NCBI RefSeq assembly: GCF_000524195.1
Contig: NW_020170398.1
Span: 1,002,853 to 1,066,852, forward strand
DNA from: Echinococcus granulosus
Taxonomy: Eukaryota; Platyhelminthes; Cestoda; Cyclophyllidea; Taeniidae
Length of the DNA stretch: 64,000 nucleotides
Reading direction: 5' to 3'
A program made the translations under genes and the position numbers. Under the pieces are notes generated by a model, which was not told the DNA's origin, made no database searches, and worked only from the letters and a program-made list of their open reading frames with translations. The first letter of the stretch is position 1, and each line of letters starts with the position of its first letter. Positions 12,701 through 26,024 of this stretch are shown here, piece by piece.

Positions 12701-15700
12701 ACAAGGATGACTTGTACCTGGTTAGATTTGCTGGTTTCGTTGGCGCTGCTAACTATCTTGCACACTTGACTCAAATCAAAGTGGCGACTTGTCGCTGTGT
12801 CACAATCATTTGGCCATTTGACAACTGATTTGATACACTTCGCGTCTCAGCCATGATGCAGTTCGGTGAGCTTCATTATTGTCCCCCTAATCAGGGATGT
12901 CAAAGATGTGTTGATTATAGCCCTTAGTTTTTTCAGCAATTAACAAATGTACGTGTAGATCCAACATGGTGCATGACCACAATGGCACCTGGGAGGCATG
13001 ACCGTAATATTATGTCCATAGTTGCCTTACATCCATGTGTTGGTCGTGGCAACCTCGGTGGTTTGCTCCACTTCCCAGACGGTATAGTTGATCTTGTCAC
13101 AAGAGGTGTATTACATCTCCCACTTCCTCCCCATCGGACTGCTGTTACCTCAGTTCCACCATCCACTTGACTACTCCTACGAATTCCACATTAGATGCCT
13201 TTTTTTGTTTGTTTCAACTAAATTTAGGTTATCGGTCGGTCTTTGTGCAGTGCGGATATGATCACTGCCGACAATCCGACGAGAGAGAGCGTGAATGCAC
13301 ACGAAAGGGTGCTACTGACACCCGAAGTTGCATTTAAACACATTCGTGTCATCATCACCACTTTCTCTATGGAAGGCCTCTCGCAATGCTGCTTGGTCAT
13401 GTGACAAGGCGTGCATTTCCCTCTCGTGCCTCCCTTTGCAGATGTGCCGTGGACGATCAACTAGCAGCAGTAGGTCTAACTGTGGAGATATAAAATGCAA
13501 GATGTTGAGCTATTGCAACTTGGTCGCCACCCTATCAGCCTCCAGACAGCATAGCGTTAGAGTTCTTAATGGCATCTTGTGTTGTGTTTAAAGTAAGTGC
13601 GGTCGAGAATGAAGTCTAGTAAGAAGTTTACATTACCCCAAAGTCGTCTTCTTATGTCAAACATGCAAGTCACTAGAACATATAAACGGTGATGACCAAG
13701 TCAATTGATCTTATCATTCAAGTCAGTGGAAATTTGTGGTGATGCAAAGTAGGGTCTGAAAAGTTGCATATTTGCTGCATAATTTATGGATGTTGGATTC
13801 TTCCTGGGTAGGTAGTAGTCAACTCCTTGACGGCATCGGTCCAATGGAATGTATACTGTAGGTGACGATGTAATTGATGATTAACAAGGACTTGGACGGT
13901 AGGTGGTGGTTGATCGGGTGCTTATTTGGCATGAGGCATTTGGCTATTGCATAGTCGTTTGTGCTTTTCACCGAATGAATATTTTTTACAGATGACTGTC
14001 ACACTTGCACATTCCTCTTCAAGGTTGCAAGTTGGATTCTGCCAAAATCTCAGTGATTATGGTCTCCCTTTATTTTGACTATGATATATTTTGGAAGCAA
14101 ATGCTATGCTGCTTTTGATGCTGACGTGCTGAATATAATGGCAAGGAAATTTGGAGGCTATGAGGTGAATTAATGGGAGGGTCGATGGTACAAAATGAAG
14201 TGATGGGATGCTGCGTGAAGTGTCTGCTTTATAAGTCCCCACTGCCTATAATTTCCACAGTTGCATTTTCAGAGGGCAAACGAAAATTAATAGCAAGTTT
14301 TTACCCATAGTGGTTTGTCTTGAGAAAAATAAAAGTCTTTTGCTGAGAAAGTTGCCGTTATGATCGTTTTCTGATGTTATAATTGTTGCTGCCATAGTGG
14401 ATTGCCAGGGAGAATCTTTTACTAATTAAAGTTGTCTAGCAAAATGATTACAATTACATAGAAATGCGTTCATCATATTTTTCGGAGAGGGGATCGGTTT
14501 GCGATTCCTTCAAAAATGAGTCAAAGATAGCTGAATTTGAGGATACTGAGAAGAAGCTTTAGCAAAGTAAGATGGGTCATGACTTTTTCGATATCATGGA
14601 GAAGTCTAGCGCTTAACTAAAACCCTGCCTTTTTTCTCGCCACCACGCATCCTTGAATCAAAGTCACTAAATGCCCGCAAAGACTTGATATTTTACACTA
14701 AACACAAAACCAAATAGCTGGTTGCTGCTTTGGAGAGTAGCGTTTGCATTGTGGACAATGGAACACTATTTATACTCCTTATTTATCAGGCTTTAAAACG
14801 CAATAAATACGGGTCTAACATTAACAAACCATGATCCCTAAACCATTGCAGTGCTTAAAAGGCTCTGAAAGGCATAAATCTGGAAGTGGTTGAGTGTTGG
14901 TAGTGTTACTTTGTGTCATGCCCTTGTTCCAGAAGGGTACATTTGCTGTGCAATTATTCCTGGTTAGAAGCGCTTTGCACCCTAGAATTCCTTCTTACAC
15001 TTCTGTAGCATTTCCTCTTAAAACAATGATTGCCACAGTCCTGCATATGAGCAATTGTTCGTGCCCCCCTCTTCGCCATCAAACTAGCAGCAGTTAAACC
15101 AAATTATTCTCTTGATATGCTTAAGCAAGCAACTGACTGACTTACAAATTTTATCGTTTCTCGTCTACTTGTCTTAAAACTGAGTCTAAATGTGCAGTTT
15201 GCTCTAGTTGAGATAGAGGAAGATTGCGTTTCATTTGCACCATTTTAAAAAGTTAATGTTGATACCTCAAGGTGAACTATCTTATTGTATTCATAAAACA
15301 AAACTTCATGACTAGGTCCATTTTTTGCTTAATGTTTTGGTTATCAAGTAAAAAATACTTTCATGGTACTATTTTGCATTAAAATGCATTCTTTAAGCTG
15401 ATTTAAAAGATTACAAGTTGTGTAGTATATATTGTGGTTTTTTATTCAGCCTAGGAAGTAAAAAGGCATCACAAATTTGCATTCTGCAAAAGCCATTATT
15501 TAGCAATGACTTGGAGTAAAATTGGGGAACAGACCGACTGCACTGATGAAAGCGTTTAAGTATCCGCACATTTGTGTCTCAGCCGAGGCCTCCAAGTGCG
15601 TGTGACTGTTGTCTATATACCCATCGACACTAGCGTGTGAAATGTCCATAAGCCACGGAATGAAAGTACCACCCGATGGTTTCTTGCAAAACGCAGAGGT

Positions 15701-18383
15701 AACAACCCAAATACTTGCAAAAAGCGCACTCTGACTGGAAAAAGCTATAAAGCAAACTTACACATTCCCTCATGAGCATTCATGCCTTACATACACCGGA
15801 TAAAAGACCTTACGAAAAGTGCAGGCAACCTAACGTCCACCAAGGGAAAGACTTGGTGCAGCCCTACAAACCAGTTTTACTGCCTGTACTGCAGCTCAAC
15901 GTCCACCTCTCCTTGAGGCAAGTGATTGTGAGTGGTAGATTTTATTCACCAGCACCTTACGCCAGCTGTAAAACACAGATCCGTAAACAATCGACTTTGA
16001 TTTATCATTGTATAATACATCCATGTAAAGGACCATCACCGATTGCATCTCATGAATTTTAGCTCTACAACATGAAGCTTCTCAATAGAGAAACTGTCGG
16101 TTCTCCATATTCATAAAAATTCACGGGTATTTCTTGTGAAGTAACTTCAAATGTCTTTTTTTCTATAAAGTGCACAAGCGCCTTATTTTTAGCTTCTGTC
16201 TGATTGTCAAATTTGAAAGACGCTAATGCCAAGTAGGACTAAACCCCCTCGATGATTTGCAATTCGCACGCCAGACACCAACAATTTGGGGTTCCTTTTG
16301 AGGTTCACAATTACTACCACCCTGACGTGGCAATTCTGCTGCACTGGTACACCTCACAATCATTCACGACCGCTATTTCCATTGAATCGGCCACTGCTTT
16401 TCTAACAAAATTTCTGGCTTTTAAGTACACAGTAATAGGGTTATTTCGCTGCCTGTCTGCTTTTCGACATCTGTCTCCATTCTGCCGCTGTCAAAGACGT
16501 ACTGTTGAATACAGGGCACCGCTGCATTCATGGCAATGTATGGAAGACGTAGATTAGAGCTACTAAAATACGAAGCATTTTCAACGGAATTGTTGGGAAT
16601 AAATCAGCTTGGGTGGAAGGCCGCATTATCAAAACGAAAGTGGAAGTCACAAAGGCTCTTGACTCCCAGCAGCTGGGAGCACAGTCAAACAAACACCAAG
16701 AACACCACACAGCACCTGAAGCTCATTTGGACCACGAATTTGGTCATCACAACTTAATTGGAACTTAAGAGGCATTTACCATCGCTTAATGCTAAACATC
16801 ATATTATTCTGAAGACAGGGAAGCATCTGGTCCAGGTTATTGCACTCTAATTGGAGTCTCATCTAGTGGACTGCATTTGGGCAAGACTATTCCGTTCACT
16901 GCATTTATCCTGCTCAAGACTGTGCTATTCACCTCTTTAATTGCAAAGCACGGACCTGTCACTGTTGGCAGATACATTTGTTCAAAAGAGTGACCTTAAA
17001 TTGCACTCTCACCTCCCTCTTGCTAATATGTTTGGGTCCCGTTTCTGTTTAACCTGTAATTTGGATTTTGTTCAATTGCTGGCATCTTGAATGAGGCGGT
17101 TTTTTAAGGGCAAAAATTCATGCAATTGCAAATAAACGCAGCTGCTGCTCACGTCATTTTGATCGTGAATTGACTCTTAACTTCTTGTTGCACTGGAGAT
17201 TGAAAGGATTTGGAGAAGAGCAGGTTGTCCCTATGTCTTTTTCCTACAAAGTCGTTAAGAATACAGCTATCTGCTCCATTCGGCTTCCTTTTGTTATATC
17301 AAGATTTCATAGTGAGTCTAAAAAACTGGCATAGTTGACCGCTTGGATAAATGACACTGCTTTCCACCTTCAGCTTTCTTCTCTGGTTGGTTACGGTAAG
17401 CTTTGTGGGGCATAGTAGTATGGAAGACGACTACTATCTGACGTATTGAAGGACTGTTAGGTCGTGGTTTTGACTGTGGTGACGGTTATGGCTATGGACA
17501 TTGACATGGCTAGAGCTCTAGCTGAACAACGTGGAGGCATTAAGGGAACCCAAATTCATAGTCATATTCAAAGAGAAATCGAAACTTAGGCTGGAGCCGT
17601 GTAGCCTTGACAACCCAATTGTTCTATCCTACACAATTTTAAAGTGCCTAGCCGTGCAAGCCACGTGACACAGGTCGATTCCTTCATGTGTCAAAGGAGA
17701 CGCCTTCAATTACGGAGGCGCAGGACATGCTCGTTGATGGTGTTCAATGCTTTGAGGTACTCGTCGCATTCCTCCACCCTGCCGTCCTTCTAGCCCAACA
17801 ATCCAGCCCTCCTGCTTCGGTTTATCCTTGCAGTTTGTCTACTTTCCACTCTTTCCTCCTCCCCCTACTCCAAACATTTCAATGGGCTAAAACAGGGGAA
17901 ACAGGGGGAATTCATAAATATCAGGAGTAAGTTGTGCCATCTGTTCTTTTTTCCCTCTTCATACTTTTTCCTTTCTTTCTTCCATTTACTCTTTATTTGC
18001 AGGGGTTAATCATTTATCAACTCAACCAGTCGGCCATTCAGTTGGACATGACATGAGTGAACTGTGTGCCCACATCAAGAAGGCCAGCTTGATGCTCATT
18101 TATTTATTAGCAATTGTCTTGTTTACCTTTCGAGAAGCTGCATGGGCTGCGGAACAGATAAATGACTGAATGACCAAAGGAATGAGTGAATAAGTGTGTG
18201 GATGCATTAGTAAAAGAAAGAAAGTGAATAAAATGGATAGCCACGTTGTGAAAGTGTTCTAAATTAACTCACTTTGTGCAGAGACATTATTGTTTGGCAT
18301 TTTCTTAACCACTTCGTCCTCCTCCTATCCGACCCATCTATTCTCCTTCCTCCAAATCCTTCTAACCTTTTTTCCACTTTCAG
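9755..18383. other. Gene-poor spacer
   Basis: About 8.6 kb of AT-rich sequence in which I see no recognisable protein, RNA gene or mobile element. Several open stretches of 60-100 codons exist (for example 12399-12704 minus and 16252-16557 plus), but they lack credible splice sites and protein-like composition. A degenerate (GAATGA)-like simple repeat occurs at about 18160-18240. Confidence 0.45.
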
Positions 18384-19768
18384 CTAGACAGTCATTGTTC
18401 TTTGTCTGCACCGGGGCGCCGACTAACGCAGTACATCCGGAATTTACATTTTCCAGTTTCGTGGAAATCTCTACAGATGAGTCGTCAATTCATTTTTACC
18501 ATTTAAATCCTGATCCTGTCAATGTGCTCATCTCTACGGCTCTTTGCAATGCATTTTACAACCAGGAAACCATTAGTAACAGCAGCAGGCACACTAAGCC
18601 ACAAGTACTTGTTCATCATTCTTTATGCATTCCAAAGGCACTGTGGTAAGGTGGACCAGGCTTGAGTGGACTAAACTATCCGCTCCACAGACCACACTTC
18701 ATAGCTGCTTTCGTACCCCAGCATTCAGGGTCTAGTTCATTGGCAGCGCTAAATCGGGCTGAACGATTTAGGGGTCAAACGAGACTAATCTTAACTCGCC
18801 TGGCAGATATTAAGGAAAATTATAGGCGTGCAGGACTACTTGATGTGTTCAGGATGTCAGTGGAAAGGGGGATCTTCCAGCCTGCTCCTCTTTTCCCTAG
18901 TCTCAGTTCAACGGCAGTTCGGTGAGTGTCTCATCCTTCTTTTACTACTCCGTACCCACCTTCCTTTATGTCTCATCAGGCCTCACCATACCTCATTTAT
19001 CCAAAACGCTTGGCAGACAATAGATAGGCTGTCGCAATTCCATGCAGTTGTTATCATCTGTAGCACTTTGCCGATGCCAAAATTCCTTGACATCCTCTGC
19101 ATGTGAATTCACTTCTTTCTATCTCCTCCTCCTACGTAGTTCTGTGCCAATGTCAATATCTACAACTCATCGTCCACTCGGACTTTACGGTGGTACATCG
19201 AGTATAGTCATGAGTAATGCTGCAGACCAGACTGGAACTTCGCTGAGAATTTATGACACTCTACTAATAATCGTTCCTGTTTTGTTCCAGTGACCAAGTT
19301 GCATATTTCGACGTATTACTTCAATTTATCCCAAACTCCACTTACTTTGCCGCTCCTGCCCGTATCGATGGGTTCTTAATCGGCATTCCACACTGCAGCC
19401 GCACTTGTGCTCCCTCCATTGCCTACATCCCAAGTTCTCCCCTTCATATGGTCTATACACCCGGTCCCTCACAGAAACTGGTAAGAATGCGCACCGTCCT
19501 GACTAGTTAATAGTCCAAATTCACTTTCTGTGGAGTTCACCCAGTGGCCGTACGTGTGTGTGCAGCAGTGTGTGAATGTAAGTTGAATTTTTTTTGCTTA
19601 ACTGCTGTCTCAGAGAGATGGGTAAGAATGCATGCTTTCCTCATTAGTTGTTAGTTGTTGGTCAGATTTTACTGCGTGCCAGCGTGCATTTGCATGCGCA
19701 TTCATCTCCTCTTCCCTTCTAAATCCTTTCAGTCGGCCGCAAATCCAGCTCTACCTTCACACACGTAG
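18384..19768 (+). other. Possible 3' end of an unidentified multi-exon gene or pseudogene
   Basis: Three open segments fit together in phase. The first is 18384-18921 (acceptor TTTCCACTTTCAG, donor CG|GTGAGT), the second 19291-19480 (acceptor TTGTTCCAG, donor CTG|GTAAGA), and the third 19733-19768 (acceptor AATCCTTTCAG, ending in a TAG stop). The join CG+T restores an Arg codon, and the third segment reads SAANPALPSHT then stop. However, the first segment has an in-frame TAA at 18647-18649 that I could not remove with any intron. The region is pyrimidine-rich on this strand, which lowers stop-codon frequency and makes chance ORFs likelier. No domain is recognised. It could be a pseudogene, a mis-called base or coincidence. 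Confidence 0.28.
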
Positions 19769-22700
19769 GCACTTGTCTGTCATTTGGCTGGTTCATTTGT
19801 TGATTAAGTTGTTGGCTAAATAATTGAGTTTTCATCTTCTAATCTTTTTGTAAGGGCTGCATCTCTCACGTTTCCCTCTCCACTCCATACGCCTCCCTTC
19901 CACTTTGCCATGAATGCTGAATGGCTGGGAGAAGGGGGTGATCAGACAGGAATGGGTAGTCCCGATTATGCAATGTACATTCGAAGAAGGAAAATAAGAA
20001 AATTGAGAAGGAAGTGAAGGAGAAGTATTCTGAAGGAAAGTGTCGGGGAGGGGGGCGGGGGGAAGAAGTCCATTTATGTTATAAGTCTCCAAACTTGAAG
20101 GAACCTACGTCGTCATCGGCATTTATTTTGTGGTTCTGCCAGACACGAAATCAAGACGCTTCTGGTTTTTGACGTCACTTCATAAACGACTGCTAAAATC
20201 ATTCTTAATGGTTAATGTATCACCTTCTGTACCGATTTATTAGTGATATGTTATTTCGTTGACATGTCTCCTCAGCCATTTGTGATACCTGCTTTTAAAA
20301 GCAGGAAAGGTGTACGATGCACGGTCTGAGGCGGTGACTGCTTTTTCATCACTTGGATTCCACAGCGGAATCGTAAGGCATTCACTTGAGTGCAATCCTT
20401 AATTTTTCCTTGATTGATGGCGATCGCGTTGCGTGGCATGGGAGTGATGGGATACTTCCTAATCTTCATTACAAAGAAAGTTACGAGAAAGAGTGGAGAC
20501 CGAGGTTTCCACACATCTGGGCGGAAGAAGACGAAATATTCACACCCACGTGTGCAGTTGGCGCGGGGAACAAGAAGTCACTGTTATAACCATCCCGATG
20601 ATGTATAATGCCACCACATACATTGACTACTACAATCTCCGTCACTTCACCGCAAAGAAAAAACTTGTTTAAATTCATCTTCCTTCCATCGTTTTCCACT
20701 CACCACTTAAAGCAACGGTTTGATTTTTATGGCTTTTCCTTCTCCGATGTGTGCAATTCCTTTCCTTCTACATTATCTTTTAAGGTTAAAGTCATATTCT
20801 CCCAGTTTGTCACGTTCTAGTTAAATAGGGTAAACAAACAAGTTATCTTGATTATGCTTTCATTTCTTGCACAAATCACTTTCATTCAATGACACAGTTG
20901 TCTCTCCTCAAGCGATCATGATATCCACTTTTTCAGCAGTGTCTAAAGGTTCTTCGCTTTTCAAGCTTCAAGTCCAAGTCACTGCCGCCGGCAGAATGTA
21001 AATACTAGCTAAATAGACTCGGCTGAAATGCAAAAACTTTACGCCTCTTAACTTAATGCAGCTGGAAAATCAGGGAATTTCTTATCGGATGATCAAGAGC
21101 ATTAAGGAATCTTTCCAGCAGTCCAATCCATTTAGAAATGGGAATTTATTTCATACTTGTGAACAGACTAATGATATGTTCACTTGATCTGGTCGACTAA
21201 TACCCGACAAGCTGACCACAGACTGATTGTAATGAAAGCACGGAGTCCCTGTGGATCGTGTCGACAAATTCGCGTCTGCCATGATGATCAGTCAGTGGAT
21301 AAAGTTGAGGAACTTCTCCTTTACCATCTTTCGTCTGCCTGTCAATATTGGCAAGGCTGTGGAAACCCGTCCTTCTCGAAGTCTGCGAAATTGAGTCTGG
21401 AAATATGCACAACAGCAACTTGGAAATCAATTGCTTTGTGCTAAAACTGTTCCAGGAAGTTAATGACACTGTCATGGGTTATTTTCCCCAGATTATAACA
21501 ATTTTTAATCCTTTTATTTAAATTCTACTGTTTCTAATTGTCCCTAGAATGGAAAGATTTTTATGCATAGCTGAAGTCTTTATTTGGTCCCAACTTTTAT
21601 TCCCCTTCACTTCTGCGTGTGTCAAATGCAGGTGCCGAGAAAAGGTGTTAGTCATAAGTTGGAGGTATATCATCAAAAAATGAGCCAGCATCTCCCTCTT
21701 TCCTTCCATTCCCTTCCTTCATTCTCAATAACTCGTCACCTCGCCTCCACTCTAACGTACATAAGAGTCTCATGGGAAGGTAGTCTTCTCTTCGTGATCT
21801 CAACCGTACTCGAAGTTTTGTGTTTAGTAAACAACCTCACTCACGTACACACGAGGCACAGACATTTTCAAGGATGACCTACTGCCTTGGCGGTGTATAG
21901 AGGAGTGGCGAGTGGATCGCCGAAGAGGTTCAAAATTCATTTCTCATCGGAAATCGGGCAGTCAGTCAGTCACTTTGTCACTTTGTCATTACAAAGTGTA
22001 ATGGCAAAGAAAAGAAAAACTTGCAACAAGCCTTCCCCCTCTCAGTCGATGGATGTACAAAGTAGTCTTTACATCGGTAATAAAAATTTCCTTGGCTTAT
22101 TCCTTTTCAATTGTTTTACCGCGCTAATGATGATTCGAAGTTTTCTGGTAGTATCAAGAGTGCAGGACTATTCCTCCCTTTGTTGCATCCATCTTTCGGA
22201 AGTTCAGCATTAAATTAAGTTTTAAACTACCTTCTGGAGGCACCTCCCACCATCGAGCCTTCCACAATTGCTATACAGTAAATCTGACGTGATTTTAGCT
22301 TCTGTGACTTTAGAACCATAGGCTCCTTGAATGTGAGTGCTGACAAGCGGGAATTCACATCCATCCGTTTGGTCAAATGGACATTTCATGATAAGAGTGG
22401 TACCATACCGAAAGAAGGAGAGCAGACAGCACAAACGAGTTTGTCATGTTGACGCATTGACGCTGAATGGCAAACTGCCTTCACCTTACAAGTCACTGCA
22501 ACAAGATGTTCCGAAAATCGTGCAAACTTGTTAGTTACCCGGGAAAAATCAATTTACCAGTTTATTCCTCTTTATAATGAAAAACTGCTGCAGCACGATT
22601 TAGTTTTGTGGGCTTACTTTCACGTAAAATTAAACAATAACCGGGTGTAAGTATGAGTAAATAAGTTGCAACTTTGCAAAAAAGTTTCATTCATCTTCAA

Positions 22701-25700
22701 ATAATACCCAATAGTTTCCAAATAGGGCAAAATCGGAGTCCCCCACTTGCCAGTGGGTAACAGTTTTCTTAAAGTTGTCGGCTTTTCTGGTTGTCCGAGT
22801 GGATTTTGCGTTAGTTACATAATTTTAAGGTTTCGGTCCGTTGATTTGCTCCGTGCCAGAAATCTGCTTGAAGAAGCAGTAACGAGAAGGAGCGAAAGTG
22901 TCTTCCCAGTGTCTATCCCATTGCATTTCATCAGTATGGTTGGTGGTTGGCCAAAATCGCATTTTTTTGGCCGAAACTACCATAGCGCCAAATGGCCCGC
23001 CTTATATTTTTCCAAAAGGCCTAATGATAATTGCATCGCACACATACCGGCCATCCATTTTATCCTTTCTACAAATTTCACTCAGCCTTTCGGCCCCACG
23101 TCTTAAAATATTGTGGAATAAAAGGAAGTAAAACTTTGCAAATACAGTAGACGTGATTTGAAAATCAGCATTTTGAGAACGTATCACTTAATATGCTGTA
23201 CTACTTGAAAATGGCCGCCTCCCATCCACCTCTTTCATTGATAAGCTCTCCCCTCGGCTCCTTCTTCCTCGCAATCACGGTAGACGATCAGGAATTAGGG
23301 GAAATCTGGATTGCAAAAATACTAGAATTTTAGAATTCGGGGGCAAAATTTAACTATTGTTGCAACAGACCCGCAAGATAGCCTTTGGAAGTTATTCAGA
23401 CAAGTTGCTTCTCATTGTTGCATCTACTCCTTATAAATCGCATTTGCTTGATGTTGTGGCTATATCGGATGGGGTTTAAAAAGCTGCATTTTGGGAAACA
23501 TAAATTTTAACGAACTGTGACACTTGAATAGGACTACCTCTTGTCTACTGTTGTCTGCTGTAAGATTCTGACCATAAATATCTTTTATTGCTGAACAGTT
23601 CCTCTAGGCGACCACGAATAAAAGTATGCTTGATTTCCAGAAGCATAAAAATGAAAAATGGCCTTGAATATACTTTTAATCAATGAACGCTTGACCTTGA
23701 CCTTTGGCGCTGGTTTTGCTGAATTTAAGTGAGAACTTTTAGACAGCAGCGGTAACGCACTCGGCGAATGTCTGTTGGTAAGTACTCATATTGTGGCGTC
23801 TACTCTTTGGAGATTATATTCAAATTAACGCCACAAATTTGAGAAATCTCCTAATATTTAGAAAAAAGAAGGCAAGAGTTTACTGTGGAATTTTTCCTCT
23901 TACTGTACGTGATATGCACCGGATGGAATAGACGGAGTAGGAGAGCTGTTGCCCCTGATTTATTGGCCTAGTCGCTGCAAAAATTGACAGAGCAGCTTGT
24001 GATGACATTGACGGGCGCTGACATATCCCAGTAAATGACTCTGTTTTCCCACAAAATTTCATTTGTTTTTGGTATTTGCTTTGCGCATAATGAAGGTCTC
24101 TGGATTATTTTAATTCGTGCACTTCTATTTTGAAGTGTAGGACCTGACCACATGCGGCCTAGACATCGCAGCATCTATGAAGCGGCGAAGTACTACTGAG
24201 CCACAAATGTAAAAGGCTGGTAGCTTATGCGAAGCAATCAAAGTGGAAACCAGAACTGCTGAGACTGAAAAGTCCAGGGAGCCGAAGTAAGAAAACTACC
24301 CTCTTTTACGTCCTCCCTTTTATTTAGCATCGGCCTCGGCATGCCAGGTAATCACAATACCTCGTTAGACCTAAAAAACATTCGGGCTTAAAGACCAACT
24401 CATGAATCAGGAACGATCATACAACACCTTTCCACCACAAAGTCATTTAGTTCTAATCTAACTCATGCATCTTGTTGGCATCAGTGGATCCAGAGTCGAA
24501 GCTTGGCGATCATCATCATGGAGCATCACTGGCTATTCACTGTTTGAAGCGTGTCGATACTCCACCGTGGGCGCATTTTATATCCCAAAGACCATTCGTA
24601 GGTGCGGTTGCCTAGAAGCAAAACAATTTTTTAAAATTAATGAGCTACTTTTTTCTACTACCTTCCTTGTACACGTCAAATTTGTCCAAATCGCTCAAAC
24701 CTATCCCTCCTATAGCTTGTCAAATTGAGTCATGGCAAGATAGAGACGCGTATTCGACTGGCATTAAAGTTTCGGATCACTTGCGCTGCCTTCTTTAAGT
24801 CCATTTTATGCATATTTGCAAGAAAAGTTTCTGCCGATCCCTGTTTTTAGACTAAATTCACGTCCTTCTTCATGCATCATAAAAGCCCTCTGCAACTGTC
24901 TGCAAGGCCTAAAGCGTCTTAAAATCAACCGTATTCTTTGTTACTTAAAGTGTGCAGCTATTTTTGACTTACTTTTATTTATACAGAATGTGTCAATCAA
25001 GGCTGCGAATAATCCTTCGACTTGGATTTTGCAGCCATTTTGAGCCCAAGCACCGGCGCCTCGAGCCCGACACGGTGATGTTGGGTAGGTGTGCTACTGC
25101 TATCAGTTAAGTGACTGCTTTCCCAGCTGTAATTAAATCCTTCATTTTCAAAATATGATAAGAACCGCAGGAGTCTATTAGAAGTATCGCCCTGGTAATG
25201 ACTTTTTGAATGTAGCCAGACTTGTGCCTCGTCGCACTTAAGCCAGACCCTCACCAACAAGGAGGTGAATGAGGCTTTGAGTGCCATTGTAACCCATCTG
25301 GCTCTTGGCAGTATAACAAACCACCTTTCTTATCACCAGCCAGTTAGAAGGCTCCTCTGGCGTGGGCTCTGCTGAAAGGTTGGACCTCTCGGCCACCTTC
25401 GGACAGACGATGTTGGGCCGATTGATTGTGAGTGCAGGGGAAGGACTGGCTAGGCAATGAAAAATCAGGTTGTTGGCAACATAAAAGCGAAGGCGTCCAG
25501 CTGAATTTGATTAGAATGATGGGGTGATTCCAACTGCTCTCCCTAGCTCCATTGACAAAATCTAGACCGACCACCATTTAAAGCCGATTTTTACTTCATC
25601 TGGATGACTACGCGACTTCGATTGCGCAGAAGGACAGGCAAAGGCAAAGTATAAAGGAGGTGGGTATGAATTACATTTCGTATCCTTTATGGATGTATAA

Positions 25701-25884
25701 AAACACAGAAATTGACGTTTCAAACGGTAAATGTGTAATATACAAGCTACTAAAGCTGAAACGGCCTTTCATAATTATTCAGGAAAGTATTTCCTTGGAA
25801 AAGTCAAATGCTGTAAATACACAATCCCCTTATTCTTCGCTGTGTCCATTACAAGGCGCCTGGTCCTCGGTGATGTCGACTTCA
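19769..25884. other. Gene-poor spacer
   Basis: No recognisable gene. A G-rich run at 20045-20062 on the plus strand has four-, six- and six-G blocks separated by single bases and could fold as a G-quadruplex. Open stretches such as 22747-23106 (119 codons) look like chance by composition and lack good splice signals. Confidence 0.45.
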
Positions 25885-26024
25885 TGTTGTGCCAGCACCA
25901 ACTGGAGTACGTTAGTGCGGTCGAGGTAGACGATGCAGTTGGTGTGGAAGACGCCACACTGTTGAGTCAACGCTGCCGTGTCCTGCACACTCCCTCGTCT
26001 ACACGGCGCCGACAAAGACTTCAT
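25885..26024 (-). pseudogene. Inverted, decayed copy of the SAC1 catalytic exon
   Basis: Read on the minus strand from 26024, this matches the SAC1 exon at 33248-33567 from its first bases through the catalytic loop. By hand it is about 87% identical over roughly 110 bases. The encoded loop is NCIVYLDRTN where the gene has NCIDCLDRTN, so the Cys and Arg of CX5R remain but the intervening Asp and second Cys are changed. An in-frame 21-base deletion follows, after which similarity ends and the frame soon stops. The copy begins exactly where the source exon begins, after a CAG, but the bases upstream do not resemble the source intron. No other SAC1 exons were seen nearby, so this is best explained as a partial duplicate and not a second gene. 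Confidence 0.8.

Noticed and set aside
17688..18240. Upstream exons for the candidate gene at 18.4-19.8 kb
   Set aside because: Donor/acceptor-like sites exist, but the frames cannot be joined without stops or convincing protein sequence.
22747..23106. 119-codon plus-strand ORF
   Set aside because: Start is not ATG, composition is not protein-like, and no splice or family signal was seen.
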